This document shows, piece after piece, positions 1-56,800 of a stretch of 64,000 nt of DNA. Where the stretch lies: contig NC_090703.1 in assembly GCF_040954835.1 (NCBI RefSeq), positions 15,017,444 through 15,081,443 of the forward strand, read 5' to 3'. Numbering within the stretch: the first letter of the stretch is position 1; each line of letters starts with the position of its first letter. The notes under the pieces were generated by a model, which saw only the letters and a list, made by a program, of their open reading frames with translations, was not told the DNA's origin and did no database searches. The stretch is from Lepisosteus oculatus (Eukaryota > Chordata > Actinopteri > Semionotiformes > Lepisosteidae). The translations under genes were made by a program, and so were the position numbers.

Positions 1-646
1 CTGGCATGGTAGTCACCTTTCCATGCGCAATAGTGTATTGTTGTAGGCAGGTAGCGTACTTGTTATTTTCATGTTTACTTGTGTACACCACAAACAATTT
101 ATAAGCATTGTAAGGATGTTTGGGGAGTCTTTAAATTCATACCCATTTCACTCACATTTTTGAAATCATGTGAATATGGCCAAATGCTCCAGATAATTTT
201 CTCATCCTCAAGTTCCTGTTAGCTATTCCCTAACATTGGAATATCAATATCATTTTTTTTGTGCCTTTTTTGTAAAATGTATTTGAATAGCACAACCAAG
301 ACCTTTTGGAATACGTGGAGCAGCATTTGGTTACCAGCTTTTAATGTTTATTTTAGCATCACTTTTTAAAGCAATTTTCAGCCATAGCCTCACTGTCATG
401 TTATTTATACTGACAACTGAGGTAAAACTCCACCCACTGATTTAATGGCAGAGCGACTATTTTTATTAATAACCCTCATAGTTTTATTATATTCAATCAT
501 CTGAAGGTACCACTCAATTCAAGATGTGAAACAGGAAACAGGAACTCAAGTTGTCATTTATATCTATTCTCCCTTCTCTCTTTTTTCAGGGTGTTAGTGT
601 GTTCAAAGTACCCAGTCAGAACTGAGAAACAGGAACACAGACTTAC
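1..646. other. INO80 intron (left edge, truncated)
   Basis: Intronic sequence after the last INO80 exon present in the window. No exon encoding the following conserved helicase motif (IFYDSDWNP-type) is visible here, so the rest of the gene, including motif VI and the C-terminal tail, lies to the left of position 1. AT-rich, with no repeat I can name. Confidence 0.7.
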
Positions 647-44367
<43,721 letters not shown>

Positions 44368-47300
44368 AGGGAGCTTTTCTCAAACCCACACGTGGGTTGC
44401 AAAATCCACTACTTTCAAGCAAAACAAAGAAGCCATGAACACAATGTTGTTGTTGTGGAAAAATACCCATTTTGTGTACCAGAAGCATGACTTTCTCTTG
44501 TCATTTCTAGACTCCATCTACACCACAGAACCAGACAAGAAATAATAATAATCCTTACACTTACTGTATAAACAGGTGGGGCCTCCCCTCCACCACCAGT
44601 CTGCAGCCCCCACCTGCATGATGCGACGGCAGCCAAAGTGCACCAGTACACTCACCACACATCATGTATCAGTAAGTGAGGAGAGCAGATGGGGATTATT
44701 AAGAGTCCATGATTGGTAAAGGCTTGGGGAAATATGGCCAAGATACCCAGTTTAACACCCCTACTCTTTTCAAGAAACATCCTGGGATCTTTAATGAACA
44801 CAGAAAGTCAAGACCTTGGTTTTACGTCTCATCCAAAGGACGACGCCTTTTTACAGTATAGTTTCCCTGTCACTATACTGGGGAATTAGGACTCTCACAG
44901 ACCGTAGCAATAGTTCTCTGTACTGTTCTCACTAACATCTCTTCCAAGAGTAACTACTGCCAGGTTCCAGCCCTTCATTCAAAGTGGTATATCATGAAAC
45001 TTAGCATGTTCTGAAAAGGAAAGCAGCCAAATTATCCTCAACAATTATATGCTGGGAGCCTTTGTCAGTGAGGGGATACTGGAAAGGCCACTTATTTGCT
45101 TATACTTCCAGCACAATCTGATATGTGCGCACAGCATTTTTATTTTCAAGGCTTTGCAAAGTCCTTTGTAAATAACTATTTTAAAAGGGCTTTTTATTAT
45201 TACTGACCACTAACCCCAAGAATAAAGATGGATGCCTCTATATACATCGATGTGAAATACCAGGTTGCTTAAATGGAAGCTTTTTAAAGTTTTCTAGAAA
45301 AGCTGGAAGTTTAAAGTTATTTATAAAAAACAGTGGTAAAACCAGACCTCCAATATGTTTAAGAAAACAGAAACAAATCATAATATTCTTCAATTATGTA
45401 CTGTAACTGAGGTACAGACACTGGCATATCAAGGACTACAACCACAGCATTGAGGTTAATGAATTAATCAGTAATTTCCTCTGAGGATCCGGAGTCAGTT
45501 TAATATTAATTCAATTTAACACATTATCATCAGAATGACTATATATATTCATTGTTCCTCACTTCTATGCTCAAGGCTAGTTCAATAAGCAATGAATGAT
45601 TACACAGCTGCAATTATCTACGTAAATGCTACCATGAGCTCATGAGACCTCTAAAAGGCCACACGCTGTCAGATGCTGTTAGCACTGTATATTAACTGTT
45701 AATGGTTCATGAGTATAGTAACTAAATCTCTGGTTACACACCAGCAATCACTACACAAAAATTTCACTGAAGTATAAACACACAGCATGGGCAGAATAAA
45801 AAGTAATTTTTAATAAGAAAGTCCTTACAGAAAACTCCCAGCACATGTCAAAATAACAAATGGCTTAAAATCAAGATGAATAATGTAGAAAAGTGTATTT
45901 CTGTCTCAAACGGACATACAGTATAAGCCAACTGCGGAAATCCCTCCCATAATAACTCTAGCCCATAACAGAGGTTAAATAAAAGCAATAGGCTTAAATT
46001 CTAGGGGAAACCCATCTACCCTTTGCACGGTGGTTACAGAAATCTTGAAGTAAATGCTGTGATACCATGTAAACCATAAACAAGAAGAAACAAAGAGATG
46101 CAAAACGTCTAATGCTAAATTTATTTTTTTGAAGGTAATAAAAAAGTCGTCTCCCTGAAATTGTTACTTTAATTGATCTTTACTACCCAATATCCAGCTG
46201 ACAGTCAGATCTCTTACTGTTGTTTCTTCTAGTTTACTATTAGCATTCATTAATGTTAAATATTAATTAAGTTATTTTTAAGGGTTTAGTTGAATTCCAA
46301 TGTGTCAGTCTGGCTGAAAAAGGAAGGGGCTTAGAAAAAGATTAATGACACTGTAGTCTTGGTCCTTGTGTTGAATTGATAAAACAAAATCAGAAGCTAT
46401 ATGAGTTTGATCTTTCCTTGGATGAAGAAAATTGTTGTGCGTAACTCCCACTTCAGTGAAAAGAACAGGTGTGTCCATCTATTGCTTTTACTGCACGTGT
46501 ACTGTATAATGACAGAGCTTCACACATAGACACAGATGTCACCTTTAAAATTTAATTTTCTTTAAGTACAGTAATAATATATTGTCATGTAATCCTTATA
46601 TTATAAAATGTTTCATATTGAGCGCCTAAGATAAGTTAACATATTGATTTGTTGTTTTATTCTTGATGGATCTAAACAGGTGCACAATCACAAAATAGTA
46701 TATTGCCATATTCAAAAAAACATAAATATTTCTTACACGTTCTTACTCCTGTCAACTATTTTAAATACTAACTATAATCTCAATAATTGATCTAAAATCA
46801 ATTAAGAACTAAAGATACTATTTATTTCAGCTTTCTTTTATAAGGCTCGTTCCTTTCATGGGCTTTTTGACCACTGTAGTTCATCTCTAATTCAAATCTA
46901 ATTTAATCTACAACCAAAGGATTCAATGACCAGGCAATGGTGAGCAAATGACTCAGATACAAAAGTCATAAGGAAATACACACAGGTTTAGAATTGCATT
47001 TTTTATCACAATTTCATTGACAGGAATATTTTTCCTGGCACCTTTGGGTAGGAAATAAGTGAGCCTTGATTGGTCTAGTCACTGCACAGTTGTGACATGT
47101 TCTCTCCAAACCTGCCTTCCTGGCTATGTGCTGCAATGCAGGTCACACACAGCTGGTAAATACAGAAGAACTGTGTACAAAACCTGTTATTTTGAAGTTC
47201 CTAAACAAAACGTTCTGAAACCTCACTCAAGCATGCAAAGTACTCTAATGCCCAAACAAACCCATTTACCAGACACGTATTTACCCAGGTTGACCTTTAA

Positions 47301-48844
47301 ATACCCAGTTACAGCACACGAAGGTCAAGCAAGTGGGCAAATTGTAAGGCAAAATGAACGTAGAGCAACAAAACGTTAATTCTTCTTATATTCACATTTA
47401 AAGTGTGCAGCTCAGGTCCTGCCTGACTTTTAAAAGCACAGGTCCAAGTACTTATGTCCTTTAACACAGAGGGTTTTTTTAACCCTTCCAGTAATGATGA
47501 ACGTACACTCCTTTACTATTACAAATTCAGCAACTGTTAGCATGGCGGGGCCGGGGGAATGCTTTACATTTCTGAATGAGTACTATATCACTATTCCTAG
47601 GTGTTCGGGACAGGATTCAGCTTGAGAACGGAACCAAAGGAACCATGAGGAAACGTATTGTAGCGCACGCGCCGCCCTGCGGAACTCTGGGACGATGACC
47701 TTATATACTGTATATAATCATCAGGTAATAACTTATTTACCTGCTGAAAGAGGTGTACATGGGTTGGTTCATATTTGAGAGACGGAGTAACCCATAGATT
47801 TAAAGTTTTGCAGTACCCAAAACCTGATTTTAAAATATACAGGTTCTACACCTTTGAAACCACATCATTTTGTTTGACAACTTAATCGGTGACTCCCAAA
47901 AGCACAGCTACTGAACTAGAACTAATGTCAAAATATTTTCGGATTATAGTTATTCGATTTATTTTCCAGGCGATCTTGAGTTTAATTCAATTACACACTG
48001 AATGGGACCGTAACTACACACACAACCACAAACAAAAACGTTTATTATGTCTCTTCTGTTGCTGCCAATATAAATATTTGACAGCTAATATTGTCAGTAG
48101 CAGATTTTACGAAGGTTTTTAGGGGAATGTGGTATTGACAGATTACTGTATGTATTTGTATCGATTTAATAATAATACTAATCTTCCTAATACAGTTAGA
48201 ATGATCATTCTATCTACATACATTACTGCTATCTTATAGAATGTCAGGCTAAAATATACTGTATTTAAAAACGCACATTAAATGTTCCCTTGGATACATT
48301 GTAGACTTCGAGTCTATTTTTAGAGCCCCTTCCGCACTGGAATAAGCGTGCTTTTGCAATATGCAAAAACACTAGGAATGCTGATCTTTATTTAAACTAA
48401 GTAGAGGTAACTCCTAGTCACAGAAATCATAGAACAGGATTGTTTCTATAAAATGATTACCCCACAAAGAAGAGATCCTTTTAAATCTCAGGCTTTAGAG
48501 GTGAATTTAGGCCTTCAACTGAAGAGTTGTTTTATTTTAACCAATCGATTAAAACTTGCTTTTCGATATTTCGATAATTAAAATTGGTTCTGTCACTTTA
48601 AGGCAACCACCATTAACGTTAAATGAGTTTAGTTTTTGGGACTTGCAATGGTTTCGAGATCAAGGCTTTTTTGGGATTTTCCAGCGAGGCCTGGATCCTT
48701 TTTTGGATCTCTCTCCGGTTCACTCGTCCTTACGCCGAGTCTCTCCCTCCGCTCTCCTGTACCCGCTTTCTACAATTCTTTCTCCCTCCCGGCCATCTTC
48801 CCCCATCGCTCCCCCACCATGTTCCTCATAAGCACTCGCTCACC
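44368..48844 (-). other. First INO80 intron plus short 5' UTR part of the start exon
   Basis: Sequence between the start-codon exon and the probable noncoding first exon. It holds repeat R2 copy 2 (44541-44946). The bulk (about 45000-47500) is AT-rich without recognisable features. A GC-richer patch is at 47540-47700. The 5' boundary of the ATG exon is not determined. Confidence 0.5.
44541..44946 (+). repeat. Interspersed repeat family R2, copy 2
   Basis: Collinear with 25097-25607: AATAATAATAAT head, GGCCTCCCCTCCACCACCAG, GATGATGCGACGGCAGCC, GTTTTACGTCTCATCCAAAG, GTCACTATACTGGGGAATTA. About 40 bp of the unit's start is deleted, most CpG sites have decayed to TpG or CpA, and the CTCF core is lost, so this copy is older. 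Confidence 0.65.
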
Positions 48845-49060
48845 TTGGCCCCCGGGTCCCCTTTTCTCTCTCTCTCTCAGCCGCTGCCGGCTCCCAGTTC
48901 TCTGTCTCCAAGATGGCGGTGCTGGGCAACGAGCGAGTGTGTGAGCGCTGGGCCGGCAGCAGCAGAGAGGCGGCCACTTTCAGTAACTGAGAGAGCAGGG
49001 ACACGGCGCCATGGCGAGGAGAGAGCAGGGAACAGGGCTAATAATCAAACACAGAACACA
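48600..49060 (-). promoter_or_regulatory. ino80: INO80 CpG-rich promoter and probable noncoding exon 1
   Basis: The only clear GC/CpG-rich island between INO80 and VPS18. On the minus strand a good donor (CCAAG|GTGAGCG, exon side ending at 48844) suggests a noncoding first exon of about 48845-49000. YY1-type cores lie at 48909-48919 (CAAGATGGCGG) and 48792-48799 (complement of AAGATGG). No TATA box is seen. The exact transcription start is unknown, and antisense (plus-strand) transcription is possible. Plus-strand open frames here are GC-composition artefacts. Confidence 0.55.
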
Positions 49061-52000
49061 TAGCAAGAGTGGTATAGACGCTTTTAAGTTAGTCCGAAAC
49101 AATATTTTCAACACAAAGGCTTCCAACATAGAATGGACATAATAAAATAATGTACATAATGGAATGCTTTAATTTAAACACGTTTTCTAAACCTCTCCAT
49201 CTATACTATCCAAACTCGATTGGTTCGGTCTGAAAATAACGAAGATTGCCGAACTGCGAATGACGTTGTTTAGAGGCAAAGTCTCCTTTCCCAACTTATT
49301 CTCGCGATAATTCGAACAATTCCGGAAATTGAATATTGAATTATTAAAAATTGCTTTCCGCCTTCAGATTGCTAGAAGTGTTCTGTAATTGATAAAGTCA
49401 CAAACTATAAATCTTAATTTTACGTAGTCAGTTATAAAATATTCCTTCGTCCAACATAATCTTAGTAATTATACAATCATTTCACAACTTTAAACTAATC
49501 CAACTGCTACTGTAATTAACACATTTAAAGGATAAAAACATCAAAACAGATTTCGGTATATGACGGAAAAAGTTATTTTTAGTTATTTTTATACGGTATT
49601 CTAGTTTGAAAATGAATCTAAATGTCAACATCTGAACTTGTATTGTAATGGTGGATTTTGATTAACTGAAATAATAAACCCCTAAACTAATTTTAACCGT
49701 TAGAGGTTATTCCTTACCTCATTAATATTCATCTTCTAACATTTTTTTCCCTGATATTTGTTATGATTCACCTGTGTGCAAACTTTAAGAAATCTGTGTG
49801 TTGTGGTTTCAATATGTCAAAAAAACAAAGCCGAGCCCGAAATCATAACCATTGAACGTAAGTATTTCCGCACGAAGAATAGGAGTTTGGGAGAAAAAAA
49901 ATGCCCGTTTCTTACTGTAACATTTTGTTTCCACCAACACGCTGGTGGAATAGTTAATTCAAAAAGGCTAAAAAAAAGCAATACACGTAGTGCTATAAAG
50001 TATTTTACTACAACATTGTCGGTTTACGAGTACATTTAAAATACAAATTTAGTATCAGTTACACATGGGATTGACTCAGGAAGATGGGTAACTCCTTTAC
50101 ACAGAGAACATTCTCCCGTTTTAAAACCATTAAGGAAAGTACAATCAATACATCTGCTAGGGATAAAGAAAAAAATTACAACGGAATGCTGGACCTTTGA
50201 ATTCGACCTCCCTAGTTTTACTCGCTTGGTATTGTACAGTATATTAAAAGAGAATATTAAGTTAATGGGCGGCAATTTTCATTTACAATTTCTATTCAGC
50301 TGTAATCACAGAAAATGTTGCTTCAGTTTAGAGATTTAGCTGTATTCACATCCAATACTATATTTCTAATTTGCCTGCAATGTTACAGTTTTGAATTTGT
50401 GTACTTTTCCATTGTTTATTTATACTCACACATAAATACAGTTCAAGACCACATCCTGTAAAAGTTTTAATGAGTAGCATTAAGTCCTTTAAGACCTCAT
50501 CTGAAATACAATTCAATGTTTAAGCAATTTCCACTTTCATTAGGTTTTTCAGAGGTGGTACTTATCAGCCAAAGCAAACGAATGCCTAAAGCCCATGAAA
50601 CTGCAGCTCTCATAAATGAAACACTGGCTACTGGCAATAATACCATATCAACACTCTACAGTACCCTAGTAAATATATCTCACCTCTTTTGTGTGCCACT
50701 TGCAGAACGGCGATAATCAAATGATTTGCGATAATCTGTAATCATAAACTACTTCATATAAAATGGCTATACAAATAAAACAAAGAAATGCTATCACCCT
50801 CTTACCATTTCTTAACTTTAACATTTTAGCACAAATATTTTTTTTCCATTTTAAAACTATACAAAATTGAAAGTGATGTAATAAGTCAATGGTCTCCAAA
50901 AATATACAGGATGTCTTGTTCTTTAAATCACATCAAGCTGAATGCCTTTCACAGTAGCCTTGTAAGGCATGCAAAAGCCATTTGTAATATAATGTATGGA
51001 TAACTGTGTAAAAGGAGTTGTAAATTAAAACATTTATCGAAACGAGGGCTTTTGCTCATCAGAAAAATGAGGAATTCCCTTAAAATCTTTCACTTTTACT
51101 AAGCTGAGAAAAGTTATTACAGACTTAACACATAACTACAACCATTGCCAACAACACTAAAACTAAAGCAGTAAATCATTATGATTGTATTTCAAAAACA
51201 TTTGGCAAAAGGTGTCTTAAAAAGTATCTCAAAATGTATCTTACTAAAAGCCTAGAATACACAAATACAAATCTCTGAAGGATGGTGTTCCTCTCTTTGT
51301 GCTGTGAATTGGGCACTCATTTTTTCAGATATTTTTGAAATTTCAAAAGAGACAAAAATATTCTGTACACCTTTCAGGTTTGTACCTTTTTATCTGATGG
51401 TTTAAATTAAATAAGATGCATCACAGAATACTTCCAAAGCTGCCTGGAAAATCACAAGTTTGTCATGATGAAAGTAGCTCTTTCTTTTTATGCTATGTAA
51501 ATATTTTATACAACTGAAATAACCAAGCCACATATCATAAAAACTTTGTAAAAGTCTGAGATATAACCTTTAATACTGCCAGTGATTCATTTAAGTATTA
51601 GTAATTATAATAACTGAATGAATCATTGGATACAAATCATATGGGCTACCTCCAGGTCATTTTATGTAAACATTCTGGTGGAAAATATATGCAGCATAGC
51701 TTCACCTAAAGTCCTGGAAAAAACAAGGTCTTGTGAATGAAGGACATATTAGTTTTAATTGGTTTAGTCTGCTTCAAAAAACATTACAGTGTCTTGCATG
51801 CCTTCATTAATTCGGCTTTCCATTAATACTAAAAATATATCTTTTAAATATCCTTCGAGTTAAAAGGTTCATAATCTTCCGAGGCATTGACAAAGTTAAC
51901 TCATAGAGCTTCTTAAGAATTAACAGTCACGTCGAAGTGGAAACTACATGGATGCACACGCAAATCTCTAAACAGGAGCAACCTTACACAAAGGGTTGTG

Positions 52001-53094
52001 GGTGTATGGAACAAGCTACCCAACCATTCTGCTGTGACCTTATGGTTAACCTTATACTATCTGCCAAATGGACCAAATGGGCTCCTCCCATTAGTAACTT
52101 GTCTTTTGTTCTTAAAATAAAAATACAGTAGAAGGGCTGATTACCAAGATGCATCATGTTCTTTAATCGGCAAGGTGAATTAGTTTTAGAGTTTGCACAT
52201 AACTTTGTTAAATTAAGTCTCCAAACATTATTTTCTAAAAATAGGGCTGGGAACAAAGTACATTTTATAAAATCAAAAGATCTTAAACAAAAAAACAAGG
52301 CTTGAGGCGTTGTTTTACAAAGAGTATGAAGCAATATGTATTAAAAAAAGTCAACTGAACATGTCCACATAAGATCAGATTTGTCTCATAATGAAAATAC
52401 AATATTTAAAGGAGTAGTGCATCGCTTATAAGTAAGAGGTCACTCTGTAGGCAATAATTATTTCATCTTTGATCATAGATGTTAAGAAAAGTAATGCAAT
52501 AACAAGGATAGCAAAAATAACACTTTAAATCATATTCTGATCAGCTGTGGATTACTCACAGCATTAAACTAAATGCTTTAAAACTGGATTGGATTTAGTG
52601 GATCTGAATTTTGCCAGATGCTCATCCTACAACGAATCGGTCTTCGTATCTAAATTACAAGATACAAATGCAGGTCTGATTACAAACCACAGTCACTTCA
52701 TACTGGTGGCACTCACAAATACATTTTAAGCATAAAAGAAATATTTGGAGTTGCATCGATTCAGATAAGCTAAGCATAAAATGGTGAACAGAATGAGGGC
52801 ATTAATGGAACACTAAGGGAAAACCGCTACACTGAAACCTAAAGGATGCACTCCAAGGTTAAAACAGGTAAGGGAGCTATGCCAGTACCATTAGATGCAA
52901 CAGCTAAACATTGTTGATAACATTCTTTTACAACTTCGGCTGAATTTACATGCAGTGCAGCAATAGCAGATTAGCTACTCCTGTTTAGCTGTCACCAAAT
53001 ACCAAGCAGAAAGGTAACTGAAACTTTTACAGTGAGCTTTTCTTTTTCTCCAGTCTTTTAGCTATCCATTTCAAATCACACCCTTTTCCACTTT
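49061..53094. other. Intergenic DNA between INO80 promoter and VPS18 stop, including VPS18 3' flank
   Basis: AT-rich sequence with no coding exon I can support. It includes a repeat relic at 51940-52120. The VPS18 3' UTR must enter from the right. An ATTAAA lies at 52162-52167 and a canonical AATAAA at 50415-50420 on the minus strand, but neither is convincing enough to fix the transcript end. No DLL4 or CHAC1 exon is visible. Confidence 0.6.
51940..52120 (+). repeat. Fish repeat relic, fragment 3
   Basis: CACAAAGGGTTGTGGGTGTA followed by TGGAACAAGCTACCC and the tail AAATGGGCTCCTCCCATTAG has the order of the abundant fish repeat seen at 8620-8880. Confidence 0.5.
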
Positions 53095-53823
53095 TTACAG
53101 CCAGCTTGATTTTTCGTCTTCATACTTTTGTGGGTCAATGAACGGCTTGTCAATGGATTTGATCATCAGCTCCCCACAGTACACGCACTCAGCAGCTATT
53201 ATATCGTCAATGTCCGACTTGATCTGCTCTCGACTCGGCTGCCCTTTTCCAAGGCTAATGGTGTCCTCCTCCTTCTGCCGATGCCGGGCTTTGGTGGGCT
53301 GGCTCGTAGCCAACAGCTTTTTCTGGAGCTCCTCTAGTTTGGTTAGCTTGTAAGTGGACAGATGAGGGTTCACCTCTTGCAAGAGGCAGTCATAGTGAAA
53401 CATGTGGCTGCAGAGGAAGAGGTAGAATGGGCGGTTGAGCAGGGGGAAATCGCAGGCGGCACATTTCTCCTGGGACTCCACCACACCATACTTGTTCCTC
53501 ATCTCCTGGATGTCCTCTCGGATCCGCTTGGCGCTCTCTGTGGCTTCCTCCATCTCTTGTTTCAGCTCCTCAATGTGCTTGTTGTACTCCTCCAGGGAGT
53601 TGCAGATGGCCTCCTTGAAGTGGTCGATGGTGACGAAGTCAGGGAAGAAAGGCAAAATGTCCTCAATCTTCAGCAAATTGCAGCTGGACAGGCAGTTCAT
53701 GGCTTTCTTGACATCTTTTTCCTCTTGAACCACATGACGGGCGATCTTCAACCAAAGTTTCTTCCTCAGCTCCTCATCGTCTTCTGGCAGATCTGCACAT
53801 GACTTGGCCAGGTCTACATCCAC
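53095..53823 (-). CDS. vps18: VPS18 last exon: coiled coil and RING-H2
   Basis: 243 codons including the TAA. PFFPDFVTIDHFKEAICNSL is the solenoid end, then a Glu/Lys-rich coiled coil (about residues 815-850), then the RING-H2 CAACDFPLL to CVYCGEL with a 66-residue gap between the sixth and seventh ligands, as in human. It ends in SSWL. Known roles of this region are Vps11/Vps18 RING pairing and HOPS assembly. Confidence 0.96.
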   Translation of the reverse strand: MDVDLAKSCADLPEDDEELRKKLWLKIARHVVQEEKDVKKAMNCLSSCNLLKIEDILPFFPDFVTIDHFKEAICNSLEEYNKHIEELKQEMEEATESAKRIREDIQEMRNKYGVVESQEKCAACDFPLLNRPFYLFLCSHMFHYDCLLQEVNPHLSTYKLTKLEELQKKLLATSQPTKARHRQKEEDTISLGKGQPSREQIKSDIDDIIAAECVYCGELMIKSIDKPFIDPQKYEDEKSSWL

Positions 53824-56800
53824 CTACAAGTAAAAAAAAAAGAATAATTTGAATACTGTTCAACTAAAAGCAAATCAAACCAGCATTTAGTTTACCCTAT
53901 GGTCTTTACACTTGGTAACTCGAGAATACAAAAAAAATTACAATGATTTTACATTACACGTGTATGTAATCCACCAAACTATTGTATAAATAAAACTTAC
54001 ACTTCTTTAAGAATTTCAGTCATACATGTATTCCAACATAATATTTATCCTGATGAATGATTCAAATAAAAACATTTATAACAAGTCCTTTATCCCCTCT
54101 GCAATAAAACTACTCAGTATGTAAATGTATTCCTCCCTCTACCTATTTATTTATCCATCTATTTATGTATCACATACTGTTGTGATTTCATGTGACTTTT
54201 TGTGACTCTTTGTTTTCCCTGTGTGTTTTGCACCTCTGTGGGAGAAGCCAAAGACAACTTTCCACAGCAGTGGACAATAAAGTATCTATCTATTCCGAGT
54301 ATTTATCTGTATTTGATAAACACTACATGTTCTTACTCATGTTGACAAAATTAATGGATATAACTGTGGCTACAATCGTCCATTTACAACTAATTACCAA
54401 ATGGTCTTAAAATGCAATGAATGAAAGAGTGTCATACTTGCAGTGCCAGATCCACAGCTTCTTCATAAAGTTCCATTATCTTATAAACGTGAACACAGGC
54501 CTGGCGATGGCCGTGCTCCGCAAACAGACGCAGAGCATACTTCAGATCATAGTGGATTTCGCTAGAGTGAGTTCCAGCCTGCTCCAAATACCAGAGCAAA
54601 CATTCAGGTTTGTATTTAGCATAAAGGGACAGGAGGTAGTTGTGGATTGCCTCCTCTGTCACAGTCACTTCATACACACAAAACTCCATGTAGCGTATGG
54701 TCTCGTTAATTTGCTCCGTGCTGCCAATCTGGCTGTAATTAACCAGAGCAGGGATGAGCTGCTTGGCATCTAGTTTTTTCCCCATCTTGATCCAAGCATC
54801 CACAACTTTTTTCGGGATGTGCTGCATGAGAACGGGAGAGAACTTATAGAACAGTTTCTCGTCTGCGTGCTTCGACAACACATCCAGTGCTGCCTCATAG
54901 TCATCATGCTGGCAGTAGTGGGAGACGACTCGTTCGTAGTCCTGCATGATGACGGAGAAGTACACCATGTCGTCTACATTACCATGGCTGGCCAACAGAT
55001 CATATATGGTGGTTCTATTGTTGTACAGGCATTCTTTGTTTTTGGGACTGCTTAGGAACTTGCGGAACTCTTCTCTTGCTTCCAAGAAAGTGACACGTTT
55101 CAATTCATCTCCTTCAAGAATCCCCAGCCTGTTGAGGTACAGTTCAGTCAGCCATGTAACCAGCAGGGTGATTTGGGTCTTCTCACTGGACTTAAGGATA
55201 CTGAGTTTCTTTATAAGGAACTCCTTGAGGGCTTCCTCCTGTTTGGCTTCAATGAATTTCAGTGCAATCTCTTCAAAATAGTTCTGTGTAAGGGCATAGC
55301 ACTTTGCACTCTCCAGGTATTTCTTATTCTGGAAACAATGCTCTGCTTCTTTGGCCAAGACAATGTCCATACATTCAGGCCTATCCCTGCAGTACTCTTT
55401 AGCCCTGTCAAACTTGTTCATGCTCATGTACATTTGCCAGACATCTCGCGCCTCTCTTTGAATGTGATAGCGAAAAACCGCCTTTTCAGTGTATATCCAC
55501 ACCAGACTGCCCACGGGATCTTTAATCATCCTTTTCAATGGCCCAAATTTGTCCGGAAAGACATCTTCGTAAACAACCTGCCCATTCAAAGTGCAGACAG
55601 CCTTCACACGATCCGGCAGGAGAAGGAGAAAATGGAACTGTGTCAGGACAATTGATATGGGCTTGTTGAATTTGAAATCAATATCAGGGGTATATTCCCA
55701 AACCTCCACATCACTCAGCAGAGAATCGGGGCGTCCATAGTCCAGATTCCCATACAACACTCCATTCCCCATCATCCAGGCAAAGGATTTTGGGGAGGTG
55801 CGTAGCTTGGGGGTGTAAAATGCAATCTCGCTGTAGCCCATGCTTACTGGGAACTCCTGAAAGCTGGGAAAGTGGTCCTGATTTTGACTGAAAATAGAGC
55901 TGAAGCCCTGCTGCTCGGCACCTTCCGCTACCTTCCCTACAAACTGAAACAGGCGCTTGCGGGTGGTGGCAATGATAAAGTACTTTGATTCAAACCCGCG
56001 GTCAATCTCCAAGCAGCAAACAGGGGCCGGCTTGCCGTCTTCTTCCAACATGTGCACCTGTCGGAAATACTGGTCCGGGTTCGTGTTGAAAAGGCTTGCT
56101 CCTTCCGAAGCTGAAATTTCGGCCTCAAAGATCAGCCCCTGGGTAGTGCCAGCTAGGATGGGGCCCGTGTTGGTCTCTGTACCCAGTAGCTTGTTCCAAG
56201 CAATGCTCTCTATTAGGTGCCCCTTCCATCGAGACAAACTTCGCACTTTCTGGGTATTTCTGTTTAGGTAGAGGCACTCGCTTGACGTCAGACTGATCAC
56301 CAGATGGGCACCTGCAGAAACAGTTTCAGTCAGCAAGGATTCTGTATTCCACCGCAAACAAAGGCATGTTAGCTACCAGATCCACTGTCTGCTACTGGCA
56401 TTGCAGGATTATCAATTTGACTCATATATTTGAGTTTTCACAAAGATGATATATAATAGGGAAACAACTTAAAAAACAGAACTTTTAACATCTTTAGCAG
56501 GAAGCCCAAGTCCAGTCCAGGGACTGGGGATGCAAAACTCAGTAACCCCAAATGTAGCCTGGCTGTATGTATTGAATCAGTGGTAAGCCCTACTTTTGCA
56601 CTTTGACAGTCACAGGATAATACATAAACTTGAATTACAAAAAAAACATATGACCATGTGCCAGTGAAATGTCAATTACACCAAATTGTAAAAGAGGATA
56701 ATGCCAATTTAAATGACTACAGACTTCATGCTATTTACTTCCAGAGTTATATTCTATTGAACGTCTATGATGTGGTGTGACTTAAATTCACAATTTTTTT

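Noticed and set aside
48556..49063. Three overlapping plus-strand open frames of 91-146 codons in the CpG island
   Set aside because: Low-complexity Pro/Ser/Leu/Arg translations produced by GC- and CT-rich promoter DNA; no family resemblance.
49061..53094. Possible DLL4 or CHAC1 exons between INO80 and VPS18
   Set aside because: No EGF-repeat, DSL or gamma-glutamylcyclotransferase coding sequence found on either strand.
55173..55655. 160-codon open frame antisense to VPS18, and others across 53362-56271
   Set aside because: They mirror the conserved VPS18 coding exons on the opposite strand; no start context, splice signals or independent homology.
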